Source of the DNA: Paracoccus sp. MC1862
Lineage (GTDB): Bacteria > Pseudomonadota > Alphaproteobacteria > Rhodobacterales > Rhodobacteraceae
NCBI RefSeq assembly: GCF_016617715.1
Contig: NZ_CP067225.1
Coordinates: forward strand, 2,046,001-2,110,000
Reading direction: 5' to 3'
DNA: 64,000 bases
Part shown: piece after piece, positions 52,967 to 64,000 of the stretch
Position numbering within the stretch: the stretch's first letter is position 1
Layout of the letters: each line of letters starts with the position of its first letter
Made by a program: the position numbers and the translations under genes
The notes under the pieces: model-generated
Told to the model about the DNA's origin: nothing
The model's database searches: none
Seen by the model: the letters and a program-made list of their open reading frames with translations, nothing else

Positions 52967-53027
52967 AGGGGCTGTCTGCCCCCTCTGGCATCTGCGATAC
53001 CATTCACCCCCGAAGGATATTCGGGAA
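52967..53027 (+). repeat. Intergenic hairpin plus GGATATT box (degenerate copy 3)
   Basis: A GGGGC...GCCCC stem-loop and then CACCCCCGAAGGATATTCGG. Lacks the GAAGAAG tail of the other two copies. It follows the gene at 51955-52941. Confidence 0.4.
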
Positions 53028-53064
53028 CCGTCCGAAGCCCGCCCTGGGGCCGCGGCAGTGCAGG

Positions 53065-55181
<2,117 letters not shown>

Positions 55182-55200
55182 ACCGAAGGAGGGCCGCATC

Positions 55201-56430
55201 ATGCGCCGCGTCGTCATCACCGGGCTGGGGATCGTCTCGCCCATCGGCAACAATGCCACTGAGGTCACCGACAGCCTGCGCGCGGGCCGGTCAGGCATTG
55301 TCTTCTCGCCCGAATACGCCGAACACGGCTTCCGCAGCCAGGTCGAGGGTCGGCCGACCATCGACATCGCCGCCCATGTGGACAAGCGCGACCTGCGCTT
55401 CATGGGCGAGGGCGCGGCCTGGAACTTCATCGCCATGCAGCAGGCGGTCGAGGATTCGGGACTGGAACCCGGCGACGTCTCGAATCCGCGCACGGGGCTG
55501 GTGATGGGCTCGGGCGGGCCGTCCACGTCCAACTTCTTCAACGCCCACAAGATCGTCATCGAGAAGGGCGCGCCCAAGCGCATGGGGCCGTTCATGGTCA
55601 CGCGCTGCATGTCCTCGACCAACTCGGCCTGCCTGGCGACGCCGTTTTCCATCAAGGGCGTGAACTACTCGATCACCTCGGCCTGCTCGACCTCGGCGCA
55701 TTGCATCGGCAACGGGACCGAACTGATCCAGATGGGCAAGCAGGACATCGTCTTCGCGGGCGGCGGCGAGGAACTGGACTGGACGCTTTCGTGCCTGTTC
55801 GACGCGATGGGCGCGATGTCGTCGAAATACAACGATGCACCGGAAACCGCCTCGCGTCCCTTCGACGTGACCCGCGACGGCTTCGTCATCGGCGGCGGCG
55901 GCGGGGTGGTGGTGCTTGAGGAACTGGAACACGCGAAGGCACGCGGCGCCAAGATCTATGCCGAAGTGACGGGCTACGGCGCGACCTCGGACGGCTATGA
56001 CATGGTCGCGCCCTCGGGCGAGGGGGGCGAGCGGTCCATGCGGCTGGCGCTGGAAACCCTGCCGGAAGGCCGGAAGATCGGCTATGTGAACGCACATGGA
56101 ACCTCGACCCCGGTGGGTGACGTGACCGAAATCAAGGCCCTGCGCCGTGTCTTTGGCGACGATGCGGTGCCCAAGGTCAGTTCCACCAAGTCGCTGACCG
56201 GCCATTCGCTGGGCGCTACGGGCGTTCACGAGGCGATCTATTCTCTGCTGATGATGCAGCATGGCTTCATCGCCGCATCCGCCAACGTGACCGAACTCGA
56301 CCCCGAGATCCGGCCCGAGGAAATCGCCACGCAGCGCATCGACAACGTCGATTTCGACAGCGTGCTGTCCAACAGCTTCGGCTTCGGCGGCACCAATGCG
56401 ACCCTTGTGATGTCGAAGTTCCGGGAGTGA
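55201..56430 (+). CDS. fabB: Beta-ketoacyl-ACP synthase I FabB
   Basis: 409 residues with the Cys-His-His triad: [28 protein letters not shown] and [16 protein letters not shown]. Elongates the cis-3-decenoyl product of FabA. Preceded by GAAGGAGG. Tightly linked to fabA and fabI. Confidence 0.97.
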   Translation: MRRVVITGLGIVSPIGNNATEVTDSLRAGRSGIVFSPEYAEHGFRSQVEGRPTIDIAAHVDKRDLRFMGEGAAWNFIAMQQAVEDSGLEPGDVSNPRTGLVMGSGGPSTSNFFNAHKIVIEKGAPKRMGPFMVTRCMSSTNSACLATPFSIKGVNYSITSACSTSAHCIGNGTELIQMGKQDIVFAGGGEELDWTLSCLFDAMGAMSSKYNDAPETASRPFDVTRDGFVIGGGGGVVVLEELEHAKARGAKIYAEVTGYGATSDGYDMVAPSGEGGERSMRLALETLPEGRKIGYVNAHGTSTPVGDVTEIKALRRVFGDDAVPKVSSTKSLTGHSLGATGVHEAIYSLLMMQHGFIAASANVTELDPEIRPEEIATQRIDNVDFDSVLSNSFGFGGTNATLVMSKFRE

Positions 56431-56432
56431 GC

Positions 56433-57218
56433 ATGGCCCTGCTGCAAGGCAAGCGCGCGCTGGTGATGGGCGTCGCGAACGAGCGTTCCATCGCCTGGGG
56501 GATCGCGCAGGCGCTGGCCGCGCAGGGGGCGGAGCTGGCCTTCACCTATCAGGGCGAGGGTTTTGGCAAGCGGGTCCAGCCCTTGGCGGAATCGCTCGGG
56601 TCCGACATCCTGCTGGACGTGGACGTGACCGACGACGCCTCGCTGGACGCGGCTTTCGGGGCTTTGGGGGAACGCTGGGGGCGGCTGGACATCCTGGTCC
56701 ACGCCATCGCCTTTTCCAACAAGGACGAGCTGACCGGCCGTTTCGTCGATACCAGCCGGGCGAACTTCAAGCAGTCGCTCGACATCTCCTGCTATTCGTT
56801 GATCGAGGTCGCCCGCCGGTCCCTGCCCCTGATGACCGATGGCGGCACGATCCTGACCCTGACCTATGCCGGCTCGAACCGGGTGACGCCCTTCTACAAC
56901 GTCATGGGCGTGGCCAAGGCGGCGCTGGAATCGGCTGTGCGCTATCTTGCCAACGACCTCGGCCCGCAGGGCATCCGGGTGAACGCGATCAGCCCCGGCC
57001 CAATGAAGACCCTGGCAGGCGCAGCCATCGGCGGCGCGCGCAAGACCTATCGCCACACCGAGGCCAATGCGCCGCTGCGTCATAATGCGACGCTTGAGGC
57101 GATCGGCGGCACGGCGGTGTGGCTGGCCTCGGACTGGGGCACCTGCACCACCGGCGAGGTGGTGATGGTCGACAGCGGCTATCACGTCCTCGGGATGCCC
57201 CAGTCCGAGAATATCTGA
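56433..57218 (+). CDS. fabI: Enoyl-ACP reductase FabI
   Basis: NADH-dependent reduction of enoyl-ACP, target of triclosan. 261 residues; YxxxxxxK motif in TPFYNVMGVAKAALESAVRY and the cofactor region VMGVANERSIAWGIA. ATG 56433 is preferred over GTG 56427, which overlaps the fabB stop. A GCCAGC/GCTGGC inverted repeat after the stop may be a weak terminator. Confidence 0.95.
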   Translation: MALLQGKRALVMGVANERSIAWGIAQALAAQGAELAFTYQGEGFGKRVQPLAESLGSDILLDVDVTDDASLDAAFGALGERWGRLDILVHAIAFSNKDELTGRFVDTSRANFKQSLDISCYSLIEVARRSLPLMTDGGTILTLTYAGSNRVTPFYNVMGVAKAALESAVRYLANDLGPQGIRVNAISPGPMKTLAGAAIGGARKTYRHTEANAPLRHNATLEAIGGTAVWLASDWGTCTTGEVVMVDSGYHVLGMPQSENI

Positions 57219-57293
57219 GCCAGCCCTTTTGCTGGCACAGCGGAACATCCCTGCGCCCTGGCCGTTTGCCCCGAGCATCCCTCAGAGGCCCGG

Positions 57294-57974
57294 ATGAAAC
57301 GCTTCGCCGTCTATTATGCCCCGCGCCCTGGTGACCTCGCCGCCCGCACTGCCGCCTGGCTGGGCTGGAACCCCGAAACACGGCGCGAGGTCACGCAACC
57401 CGATCTGCCCGCCCTGCTCTGTCCGCCGGCTGAACTGACGCGCGATCCGCGGAAATACGGCTTCCACGGCACAATCCGCGCGCCTTTCCGGCTGGCCGAG
57501 GGCATCAGCCCGGCCGATGCAACGGCAGCGGTCGAGGCACTGGCGGCGCGGCTTTCCCCCGTGACCTGCGACGGGCTGCAGATCGAGGATCTGCACGGCT
57601 TCCTCGCCCTGATCCCTCAAGGCTGCGACGACGCGCTGCAGGCCCTTGCTGCCGCGGTGGTCGAGGGCACCGACCACCTCCGCGCGCCTCTCACGGACAC
57701 AGAGATCGCCCGCCGCAAGCCTGACCGGCTCTCCCCCCGCCAGCGCGAGCTGCTGCACCGCTGGGGCTATCCCTTTGTCATGGAGGAGTTCCAGTTCCAC
57801 CTGACCCTGACCGACAGCCTGCCCGAAGCCGAGCGCGCCCCGGTCATGGCGGCCCTGCAGGAGCACCTGTCCCCGGTCCTGCCCCGCCCCTTCGCGATCG
57901 AGGACCTCTGCCTCTTCGGCGAGGACCGGGACGGCCGCTTCCACCTGCTGCACCGCGCGGCCCTTTCGGGCTGA
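57294..57974 (+). CDS. DUF1045 2H-phosphoesterase-like protein
   Basis: 226 residues with the two HxT motifs of the 2H superfamily, YGFHGTIRAPF and FQFHLTLTDSL, as in the DUF1045 proteins encoded beside phosphonate genes. There is no phosphonate gene here. Predicted cytoplasmic cyclic-phosphodiesterase-like enzyme; substrate unknown. Confidence 0.85.
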   Translation: MKRFAVYYAPRPGDLAARTAAWLGWNPETRREVTQPDLPALLCPPAELTRDPRKYGFHGTIRAPFRLAEGISPADATAAVEALAARLSPVTCDGLQIEDLHGFLALIPQGCDDALQALAAAVVEGTDHLRAPLTDTEIARRKPDRLSPRQRELLHRWGYPFVMEEFQFHLTLTDSLPEAERAPVMAALQEHLSPVLPRPFAIEDLCLFGEDRDGRFHLLHRAALSG

Positions 57975-58124
57975 AAGGCCGCTTTCGGACGCGCGAAGCG
58001 GAACCCGCGCTTCGACAAAGGCAGGGATCAGGCTTTCGCGCGGCCTTGTCCGATGACGGCCGACACTGTTGCCTGCGCGCGGCGGGCGCGGCAGGATGCC
58101 CGCGAAATGACGAGGGGACGGTTC

Positions 58125-58964
58125 ATGGACGTGCAGCACTTCACCGCCGCGGACGGCGCACGGATCGCCTATCGGGACCAGGGCGAGGGGCTGCCGGTCC
58201 TGTGCCTCGCGGGGCTGACGCGCAGCATGGACGACTTCGACTATCTCGCGCCGACGCTGGCCGACTGCCGGATGATCCGCATGGACTATCGCGGGCGCGG
58301 GCAGTCCGACTGGACGGGCGCCGAGACCTACACCGTCCCGCAGGAGGGGGCGGATGCGCTGGCGCTGCTGGATCACCTCGGGCTTCAGAAAGCGGCCATC
58401 GTCGGCACCTCGCGCGGGGGGCTAATTGCCATGTATCTGGCGGCGGTGGCCCGCGACCGCCTGCTGGGCGTCTGCCTGAACGACGTAGGCCCCCAGTTGC
58501 GGCGCGAGGGGCTGGAGGCGATCATGGACTATGTCGGCCGCCGTCCCAACGCCCGGACGCTCGCCGAGGTGGCCGAGCGCCTGCCCCGGACGCTCCGCGG
58601 CTTCGGCGAGGTGCCGGAGGGCCGGTGGGAGGAGGAAGCGGCACGGCTTTACCGGCAGGTCGAGGACGGTGTGAACCTGACCTACGACCCGGCCCTGCGC
58701 GACGCCTTCCTCCTCGCCTTCAAGAACCCCGACGCCACCGCCTGGCCCCTGTTCGACGCGCTGGAAGGGCTGCAGATCGCGCTGATCCACGGCGAGGGCT
58801 CGGACCTGCTGGGCGAGGACGCGGTCGAGGAGATGCGCCGGAGACGGCCGGACATGATCTACGGCAAGGTCCCGGGGCGCGGGCATATCCCGTGGCTGGA
58901 TGAGGGGGAGAGTGTGCGAGTGGTCAGGGCGTGGGTAGCCGCCGTGCAAGGCGCGGCTGCGTAG
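58125..58964 (+). CDS. Alpha/beta-fold hydrolase
   Basis: 279 residues. The catalytic nucleophile elbow is AAIVGTSRGGLIAMYL, with the oxyanion region PVLCLAGLTRSMDDFDYLAP and a C-terminal GRGHIPWLDE His. Substrate unknown. ATG 58125 follows GAGGGGACGG; ATG 58107 and 58053 are in frame. The stop codon lies inside a large hairpin. Confidence 0.87.
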   Translation: MDVQHFTAADGARIAYRDQGEGLPVLCLAGLTRSMDDFDYLAPTLADCRMIRMDYRGRGQSDWTGAETYTVPQEGADALALLDHLGLQKAAIVGTSRGGLIAMYLAAVARDRLLGVCLNDVGPQLRREGLEAIMDYVGRRPNARTLAEVAERLPRTLRGFGEVPEGRWEEEAARLYRQVEDGVNLTYDPALRDAFLLAFKNPDATAWPLFDALEGLQIALIHGEGSDLLGEDAVEEMRRRRPDMIYGKVPGRGHIPWLDEGESVRVVRAWVAAVQGAAA

Positions 58965-59025
58965 GGTGCGTGCTCTGCACGCACCGTTCGGCGGCGGGAT
59001 GGTGCGTGCGGAGCACGCACCCTAC
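58961..59025. repeat. Near-perfect 25-bp palindromic hairpin
   Basis: Arms 58961-58985 and 59001-59025 pair at 24 of 25 positions (one G-U), with a 15-base loop. Each arm starts GTAGGGTGCGTGC. Short palindromes of this type recur in many proteobacterial genomes; here it may act as a bidirectional terminator and marks the left edge of the AT-richer island. Confidence 0.85.
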
Positions 59026-59043
59026 GTTTGCTACGCTTGCTAG

Positions 59044-59724
59044 TTATTGGGAGGATAGCAATTTCGCAGCCATCTTTTGACCCTCAAAGAATATCTTGAT
59101 CTGATCCAAGAAATCTTTGTCGGACAGGAGCGGAACCTCACCTCGCCGCCAAACAACCGGAGTTCTCTTTTTCACCCCACCTTGCACGGAGCACTTGGGA
59201 AACAATAGCACTTGCCCTTCTGCATCGTCGAAGTCAGTTAGCGTGAAAATAGCCTTTTCTAAAATCGTCATGTAAAGGCTCTTCTGATACTGACTCAGCC
59301 CTTCCGAACTCCACGGGCAAAGAAAAATCGGCGAAAATCTTCCGTTTCTCCTGACAACCGCCAAAGGACGAACTGGAATTCCAACGTTACGACCAAGAGG
59401 GAAGAACTGCGAGAAGCCCTTAAAAGCAGGAACCCCGTCAAACGGGCTTTTCTCTGCATGATCAAAGAAAGCATTGATTAGTTCAATATTATATGGACGT
59501 CCGAGCCTGCTTCCGCTCCTTTCGACGACTTCCAGCGCTGTAGCACGAGAGATTCGATCTTCGATGTGATAAAGAGATGCGTTACGAGCCGGTAGATAGT
59601 TCCATGTAGGCGAACCCTTCATAAAACAATAAAGTTTTTTAGTAGTTTCGCCCACCGACGGGTGTTGAAGGCGCGCCCAATTCTCGGCTGCCGGCGGACG
59701 ATTAAGTTTCGCAAGCTTGTCCAT
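59044..59724 (-). CDS. Unknown partner of a Panacea protein, candidate toxin
   Basis: 226 residues; no family recognised. The sequence is mixed alpha/beta with aromatic clusters (KKLYCFMKGSPTWNYLPARN, FKGFSQFFPLGRNVGIPVRP, FSPIFLCPWSSEGLSQYQ). It starts with the base after the stop of the Panacea gene, so the two form one transcript. Codon use and base composition are visibly AT-richer than the neighbours, indicating acquisition by transfer. In known PanAT pairs the partner is a toxin, but this protein matches none I recall. Confidence 0.7.
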   Translation of the reverse strand: MDKLAKLNRPPAAENWARLQHPSVGETTKKLYCFMKGSPTWNYLPARNASLYHIEDRISRATALEVVERSGSRLGRPYNIELINAFFDHAEKSPFDGVPAFKGFSQFFPLGRNVGIPVRPLAVVRRNGRFSPIFLCPWSSEGLSQYQKSLYMTILEKAIFTLTDFDDAEGQVLLFPKCSVQGGVKKRTPVVWRRGEVPLLSDKDFLDQIKIFFEGQKMAAKLLSSQ

Positions 59725-60210
59725 TTAGTGCCCCTGCTTCAACTGATAGGCCCGAATGATGTCGGGGGTTATTTCCATTCCAACATTAAATTCACCTTGA
59801 TGATTCCAAACATAGTGCCAAGCCCCTCCTGGCTCATGCGATAGATCAACAAGCCGTCCGGCCGGCACCCTAATATAATAATCTACTGCACGAACAAGAA
59901 AATCATCTTTTTTGACCCGAACATCTAATTCTACGTCAACCCACTCGCCAGTCGCGAAATCGACCTTCCTAGCCTTTTCTGTTATTGGAGACGCACCATA
60001 TTTTTTGAACTGACTATAGACCTCTCGAAAAACAGGCCCATGCTTCCACGCCTCAATCTTCGCGCTTGTCAAGATCGAGCCCCTTGCTTTTAGCCATTCA
60101 ACATACACAAAGAATATGATCTTATTAATGTGCATGTTGGATATCGTTAGGCCTGCATCAGCTGCACGATCCAAGACTAAGTTTGCGATTCCACGAACGT
60201 CGTAGCCCAT
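59725..60210 (-). CDS. Panacea-domain (DUF4065/SocA-like) protein, candidate antitoxin
   Basis: 161 residues. IANLVLDRAADAGLTISNMH, NKIIFFVYVEWLKARG and IEAWKHGPVFREVYSQFKKY are the conserved Panacea core (the helical fold with a GPV turn). Known members (SocA, GepA, PanA) act as antitoxins or proteolytic adaptors. ATG 60210 is preferred over GTG 60222, which falls inside an inverted repeat. AT-rich like its partner. Confidence 0.82.
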   Translation of the reverse strand: MGYDVRGIANLVLDRAADAGLTISNMHINKIIFFVYVEWLKARGSILTSAKIEAWKHGPVFREVYSQFKKYGASPITEKARKVDFATGEWVDVELDVRVKKDDFLVRAVDYYIRVPAGRLVDLSHEPGGAWHYVWNHQGEFNVGMEITPDIIRAYQLKQGH

Positions 60211-60218
60211 CGCACCCC

Positions 60219-60250
60219 GCACAAGTTCTCTTTTTGTTTACGGCTTGTGC
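60219..60250. promoter_or_regulatory. Inverted repeat upstream of the Panacea gene
   Basis: GCACAAG (60219-60225) and CTTGTGC (60244-60250), 18 bases apart, in the 49-base gap between thyX and the Panacea gene. Could be an operator for autoregulation by the pair, or a terminator after thyX. Confidence 0.4.
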
Positions 60251-60259
60251 TGCGATTAA

Positions 60260-61165
60260 TCAACCCCACACCCCCTCGAACTCCCGCCATTCGCCCTTGC
60301 TCATCCCACTCGTCTCCTGCGTCACCATCCCCCCAGCCAGCCGCCGCTTCAGCACCTCCACGGCTTTCCCGGACAGGGACACCCCGCCCAGTCGGTAGTC
60401 CTCGAAGGCCCCGTAGGCCAGCGGCACCCAATCCGCCACAATGCGGCACATCGCTTCGGCATAGACGCGGATCTCGTATTGCGCGTGGGCGTCGGCGCGC
60501 AGGCGCAGGAAATGGAACAGGTTGTGCAGGTCGGTCTTCCAGTACCACTGGGTATAGATGTTCGCGGGCAGGTTCATCCGCGCGAGTTCGCGGGCGAGGC
60601 CCTGCTGGCCGTCCTGGCTCAGCATCCCCTCGTAATGGTCATAGGACCGCATCGCGTCCTCGCGTAGGATGTCCAGGACGCGCTGCGCCTCGTCCCCCGA
60701 CAGCACCGCGCCCCGGCCCTGGTTGTTCACCGTGGATTGGGCAGCAAGTTGTTCGGGGGCGGGGATGTAGAACTCGCGGTCGAGGATCGAATAGCGGGCG
60801 GAATATTCGTTCACGTTGGCCGTGCGGTGGCGGATCCACTGGCGGGCGACGAAGACCGGCAATTTGACGTGGAACTTGACCTCGCACATCTCGAAAGGGG
60901 TCGAGTGCCAGTGCCGCATCAGGTAGCGGATCAGCCCCTCGTCGTTCGACACGGCCTTGGTGCCGCGGCCGTAACTCACACGCGCCGCCTGCACGATGGC
61001 GGAATCGTCGCCCATGTAGTCGATGACGCGCAAAAGCCCGTGGTCCAGCACCGGATGGGCCACGTAAAGATGCCGCTCCATCCCCTCGCTGACCGCGCGC
61101 AGGGTCGGGCGCGGGGTGGCGCGGGCCTCGTCGATCTCGGCTTGCTGTTCGGGGGTGAGCGGCAT
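60260..61165 (-). CDS. thyX: FAD-dependent thymidylate synthase ThyX
   Basis: Makes dTMP from dUMP with methylene-tetrahydrofolate, FAD and NADPH. 301 residues; ThyX motif in [16 protein letters not shown], and the flavin/dUMP region [20 protein letters not shown]. The usual alternative to ThyA in Rhodobacterales. ATG 61165 fits the family start. Confidence 0.96.
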   Translation of the reverse strand: MPLTPEQQAEIDEARATPRPTLRAVSEGMERHLYVAHPVLDHGLLRVIDYMGDDSAIVQAARVSYGRGTKAVSNDEGLIRYLMRHWHSTPFEMCEVKFHVKLPVFVARQWIRHRTANVNEYSARYSILDREFYIPAPEQLAAQSTVNNQGRGAVLSGDEAQRVLDILREDAMRSYDHYEGMLSQDGQQGLARELARMNLPANIYTQWYWKTDLHNLFHFLRLRADAHAQYEIRVYAEAMCRIVADWVPLAYGAFEDYRLGGVSLSGKAVEVLKRRLAGGMVTQETSGMSKGEWREFEGVWG

Positions 61166-61271
61166 CGGGCGGTCCTTTCAGGTCTGTCGCCCGCCTGTCT
61201 AGCGCGCCCCGGCTGGCGAGTCAGCGGGCGGCGTGTCAGGATCGCCGCCGCACCAATACGGGAGAAGCACG

Positions 61272-61694
61272 ATGCGTTATCTGCACACCATGGTCCGCGT
61301 GAAGGATCTGGAGGCCAGCATGGGTTTCTATCGCCTGCTGGGGCTGGAGGAGATCCGGCGGACGGACAGCGAGCAGGGCCGCTTCACGCTGGTCTTCATG
61401 GCGCCGCCAGGCCAGCCTGAAACGCCGGTCGAGCTGACCTACAACTGGGACGGCGATGAGGGCCTGCCCTCGGACAGCCGCCATTTCGGGCACCTCGCCT
61501 ATGAGGTGAAGGACATCTACGCCACCTGCCAGCACCTGATGGACAGTGGTGTGACGATCAACCGCCCGCCCCGCGACGGCCACATGGCCTTTGTCCGCAG
61601 CCCCGACAACGTCTCGATCGAGCTTCTGCAGAAGGGCGACCGCCTGCCGCCGCAGGAGCCCTGGGCCAGCATGGGCAACACCGGCCACTGGTGA
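61272..61694 (+). CDS. gloA: Lactoylglutathione lyase (glyoxalase I)
   Basis: 140 residues, one VOC fold. Metal ligands are visible in LHTMVRVKDLE, ELTYNW, GHLAYEVKD and NVSIELLQKG. Converts the methylglyoxal-glutathione hemithioacetal to lactoylglutathione. ATG 61272 begins the family motif MRYLHTMVRV. Confidence 0.92.
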   Translation: MRYLHTMVRVKDLEASMGFYRLLGLEEIRRTDSEQGRFTLVFMAPPGQPETPVELTYNWDGDEGLPSDSRHFGHLAYEVKDIYATCQHLMDSGVTINRPPRDGHMAFVRSPDNVSIELLQKGDRLPPQEPWASMGNTGHW

Positions 61695-61698
61695 GGGG

Positions 61699-62223
61699 TC
61701 AGTAGATGTAGCGGATCTGCTCGGCCCAGAAACGCTCGACCCGGCGCCATTGCAGGTTCACCTGCGGCAGCGGCGGGTCGTCCAGGATGCCCGAGGCCTC
61801 CAGCCCCATGACGTGGCGCAGGAACATCTGGCCGACGATCTCGCGCACTTCCTCTCCCCGCGGACTGAGCCGCACGCGGACAGACCGCCGGTCGTTTTCG
61901 CATCGCTGGTGGGTGACATAGCCCATCTGCACCAGCTTCTTGAGGTTGTAGCTGACGTTCGAGCCCTGATACATCCCGCGCGACCGCAGCTCGCCTGCAG
62001 AAACCTCGGCCCCGCCCAAGTTGAACAGCAGCAGCGCCTGAACCGGGGTCAGGTCGTCGCGGCGCAGGCGTTCGAATTCGTCCTTGATCAGGTCCAGCAT
62101 CAGCCGGTGCAGCCGGTCGAGGATCTGGATGCTTTGCAGGTAAGGCTCCAGCAGGTCCGGCGGGCTGTAATCCGGCGGTGGAAGCGGCGTGGCAGAGGGG
62201 CGCAGCACGGCGAGTCGGGTCAT
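61699..62223 (-). CDS. MarR family winged-helix regulator (LdtR-like)
   Basis: 174 residues. The winged helix is DLTPVQALLLFNLGGAEVSA, MYQGSNVSYNLKKLVQMGYV and NDRRSVRVRLSPRGEEV. Resembles the rhizobial LdtR group of MarR regulators. ATG 62223 is preferred to a start at 62262. Convergent with gloA, four bases apart; targets unknown. Confidence 0.85.
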   Translation of the reverse strand: MTRLAVLRPSATPLPPPDYSPPDLLEPYLQSIQILDRLHRLMLDLIKDEFERLRRDDLTPVQALLLFNLGGAEVSAGELRSRGMYQGSNVSYNLKKLVQMGYVTHQRCENDRRSVRVRLSPRGEEVREIVGQMFLRHVMGLEASGILDDPPLPQVNLQWRRVERFWAEQIRYIY

Positions 62224-62280
62224 CGGTATCTTCCGTATGGCGTCTTTCCGCCACACTGCCACCGACGTCCCAAGATTCGG

Positions 62281-63862
<1,582 letters not shown>

Positions 63863-63906
63863 CAGGGGGGCGTTCTCATCGGGAATAAACCCGAGAGGAC
63901 AAGACC

Positions 63907-64000
63907 ATGCTGTCTCGTGATGCGCTCGTCATCGTGGCCGATGGCCAGAAGGCCGTGCTGTTCCGCAACACCGCCAAGTTCAAGATCGAGCTTGAGGAGG
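63907..64000 (+). CDS. N-terminal part of a host attachment family protein (partial)
   Basis: 31 residues are visible before the window ends: LSRDALVIVADGQKAVLFRN and then TAKFKIELEE. The VVADGxKAxxxRN pattern is that of the host-attachment (Host_attach) family related to baeRF release-factor-like proteins. It lies 44 bases after the aminotransferase. Assignment rests on this short N-terminus. Confidence 0.6.
   Translation, partial: MLSRDALVIVADGQKAVLFRNTAKFKIELEE

Overview
The window is GC-rich DNA from an alphaproteobacterium, most likely a member of the Rhodobacterales close to Paracoccus. The evidence is the very high GC at third codon positions, a divergent serB / serC-serA locus, a fabA-fabB-fabI cluster, an IalB-family secreted protein, FAD-dependent thymidylate synthase, and short intergenic hairpins followed by a recurring GGATATT box of a type I recall from this order. 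I see no rRNA, tRNA or CRISPR array.

Layout. 1-3.7 kb: housekeeping genes (mtgA, a glutathione S-transferase, queG, an EamA transporter). 3.7-13.8 kb: a cell-surface glycan region with a sulfotransferase, a GT14-type and two GT2-type glycosyltransferases, galE, galU, a CMP-Kdo synthetase (kdsB), the PAP phosphatase cysQ and an ABC-2 exporter permease. Sulfotransferase plus PAP phosphatase plus precursor and export genes suggest a sulfated exported polysaccharide. 13.8-20.8 kb: alkB, dnaK-dnaJ, radC, a nitronate monooxygenase and serB.

20.9-41.57 kb: a prophage-like element inserted between serB and serC. It is bounded by near-identical 26/27-bp repeats that are part of the hairpin leader of serC. 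Its left end holds a tyrosine integrase, a winged-helix/excisionase-like protein, small regulators with palindromic operators and two divergent ribbon-helix-helix proteins. An IS66-family element (24535-27061, 8-bp target duplication) has split an already truncated Rha-type gene. Then follows, all on the minus strand and mostly with overlapping stop/start codons, a siphovirus-like structural module (portal, protease-capsid fusion, HNH, two tail-tube-like proteins, head-tail joining proteins, terminase small and large subunits, tape measure) and an early module (RepA-like ATPase, PC4-like protein, HTH protein). Twelve GGGAACG/CGTTCCC heptamers sit inside the ATPase gene. No tail-tip, fibre or lysis genes are visible, so the element looks defective or satellite-like.

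41.6-64 kb: serC-serA, a metallophosphoesterase, hspQ, a TauE/SafE permease, an L-asparaginase-II-type protein, an IalB protein, rlmN, an FAD oxidoreductase, infC (apparently starting at ATA), two uncharacterised genes, gdhA, fabA-fabB-fabI, a DUF1045 protein, an alpha/beta hydrolase, then an AT-richer two-gene island (Panacea/DUF4065 protein plus an unknown 226-residue partner, a candidate toxin-antitoxin or defence module), thyX, a glyoxalase, a MarR regulator, sdhE, an aspartate-type aminotransferase and the start of a host-attachment-family gene.
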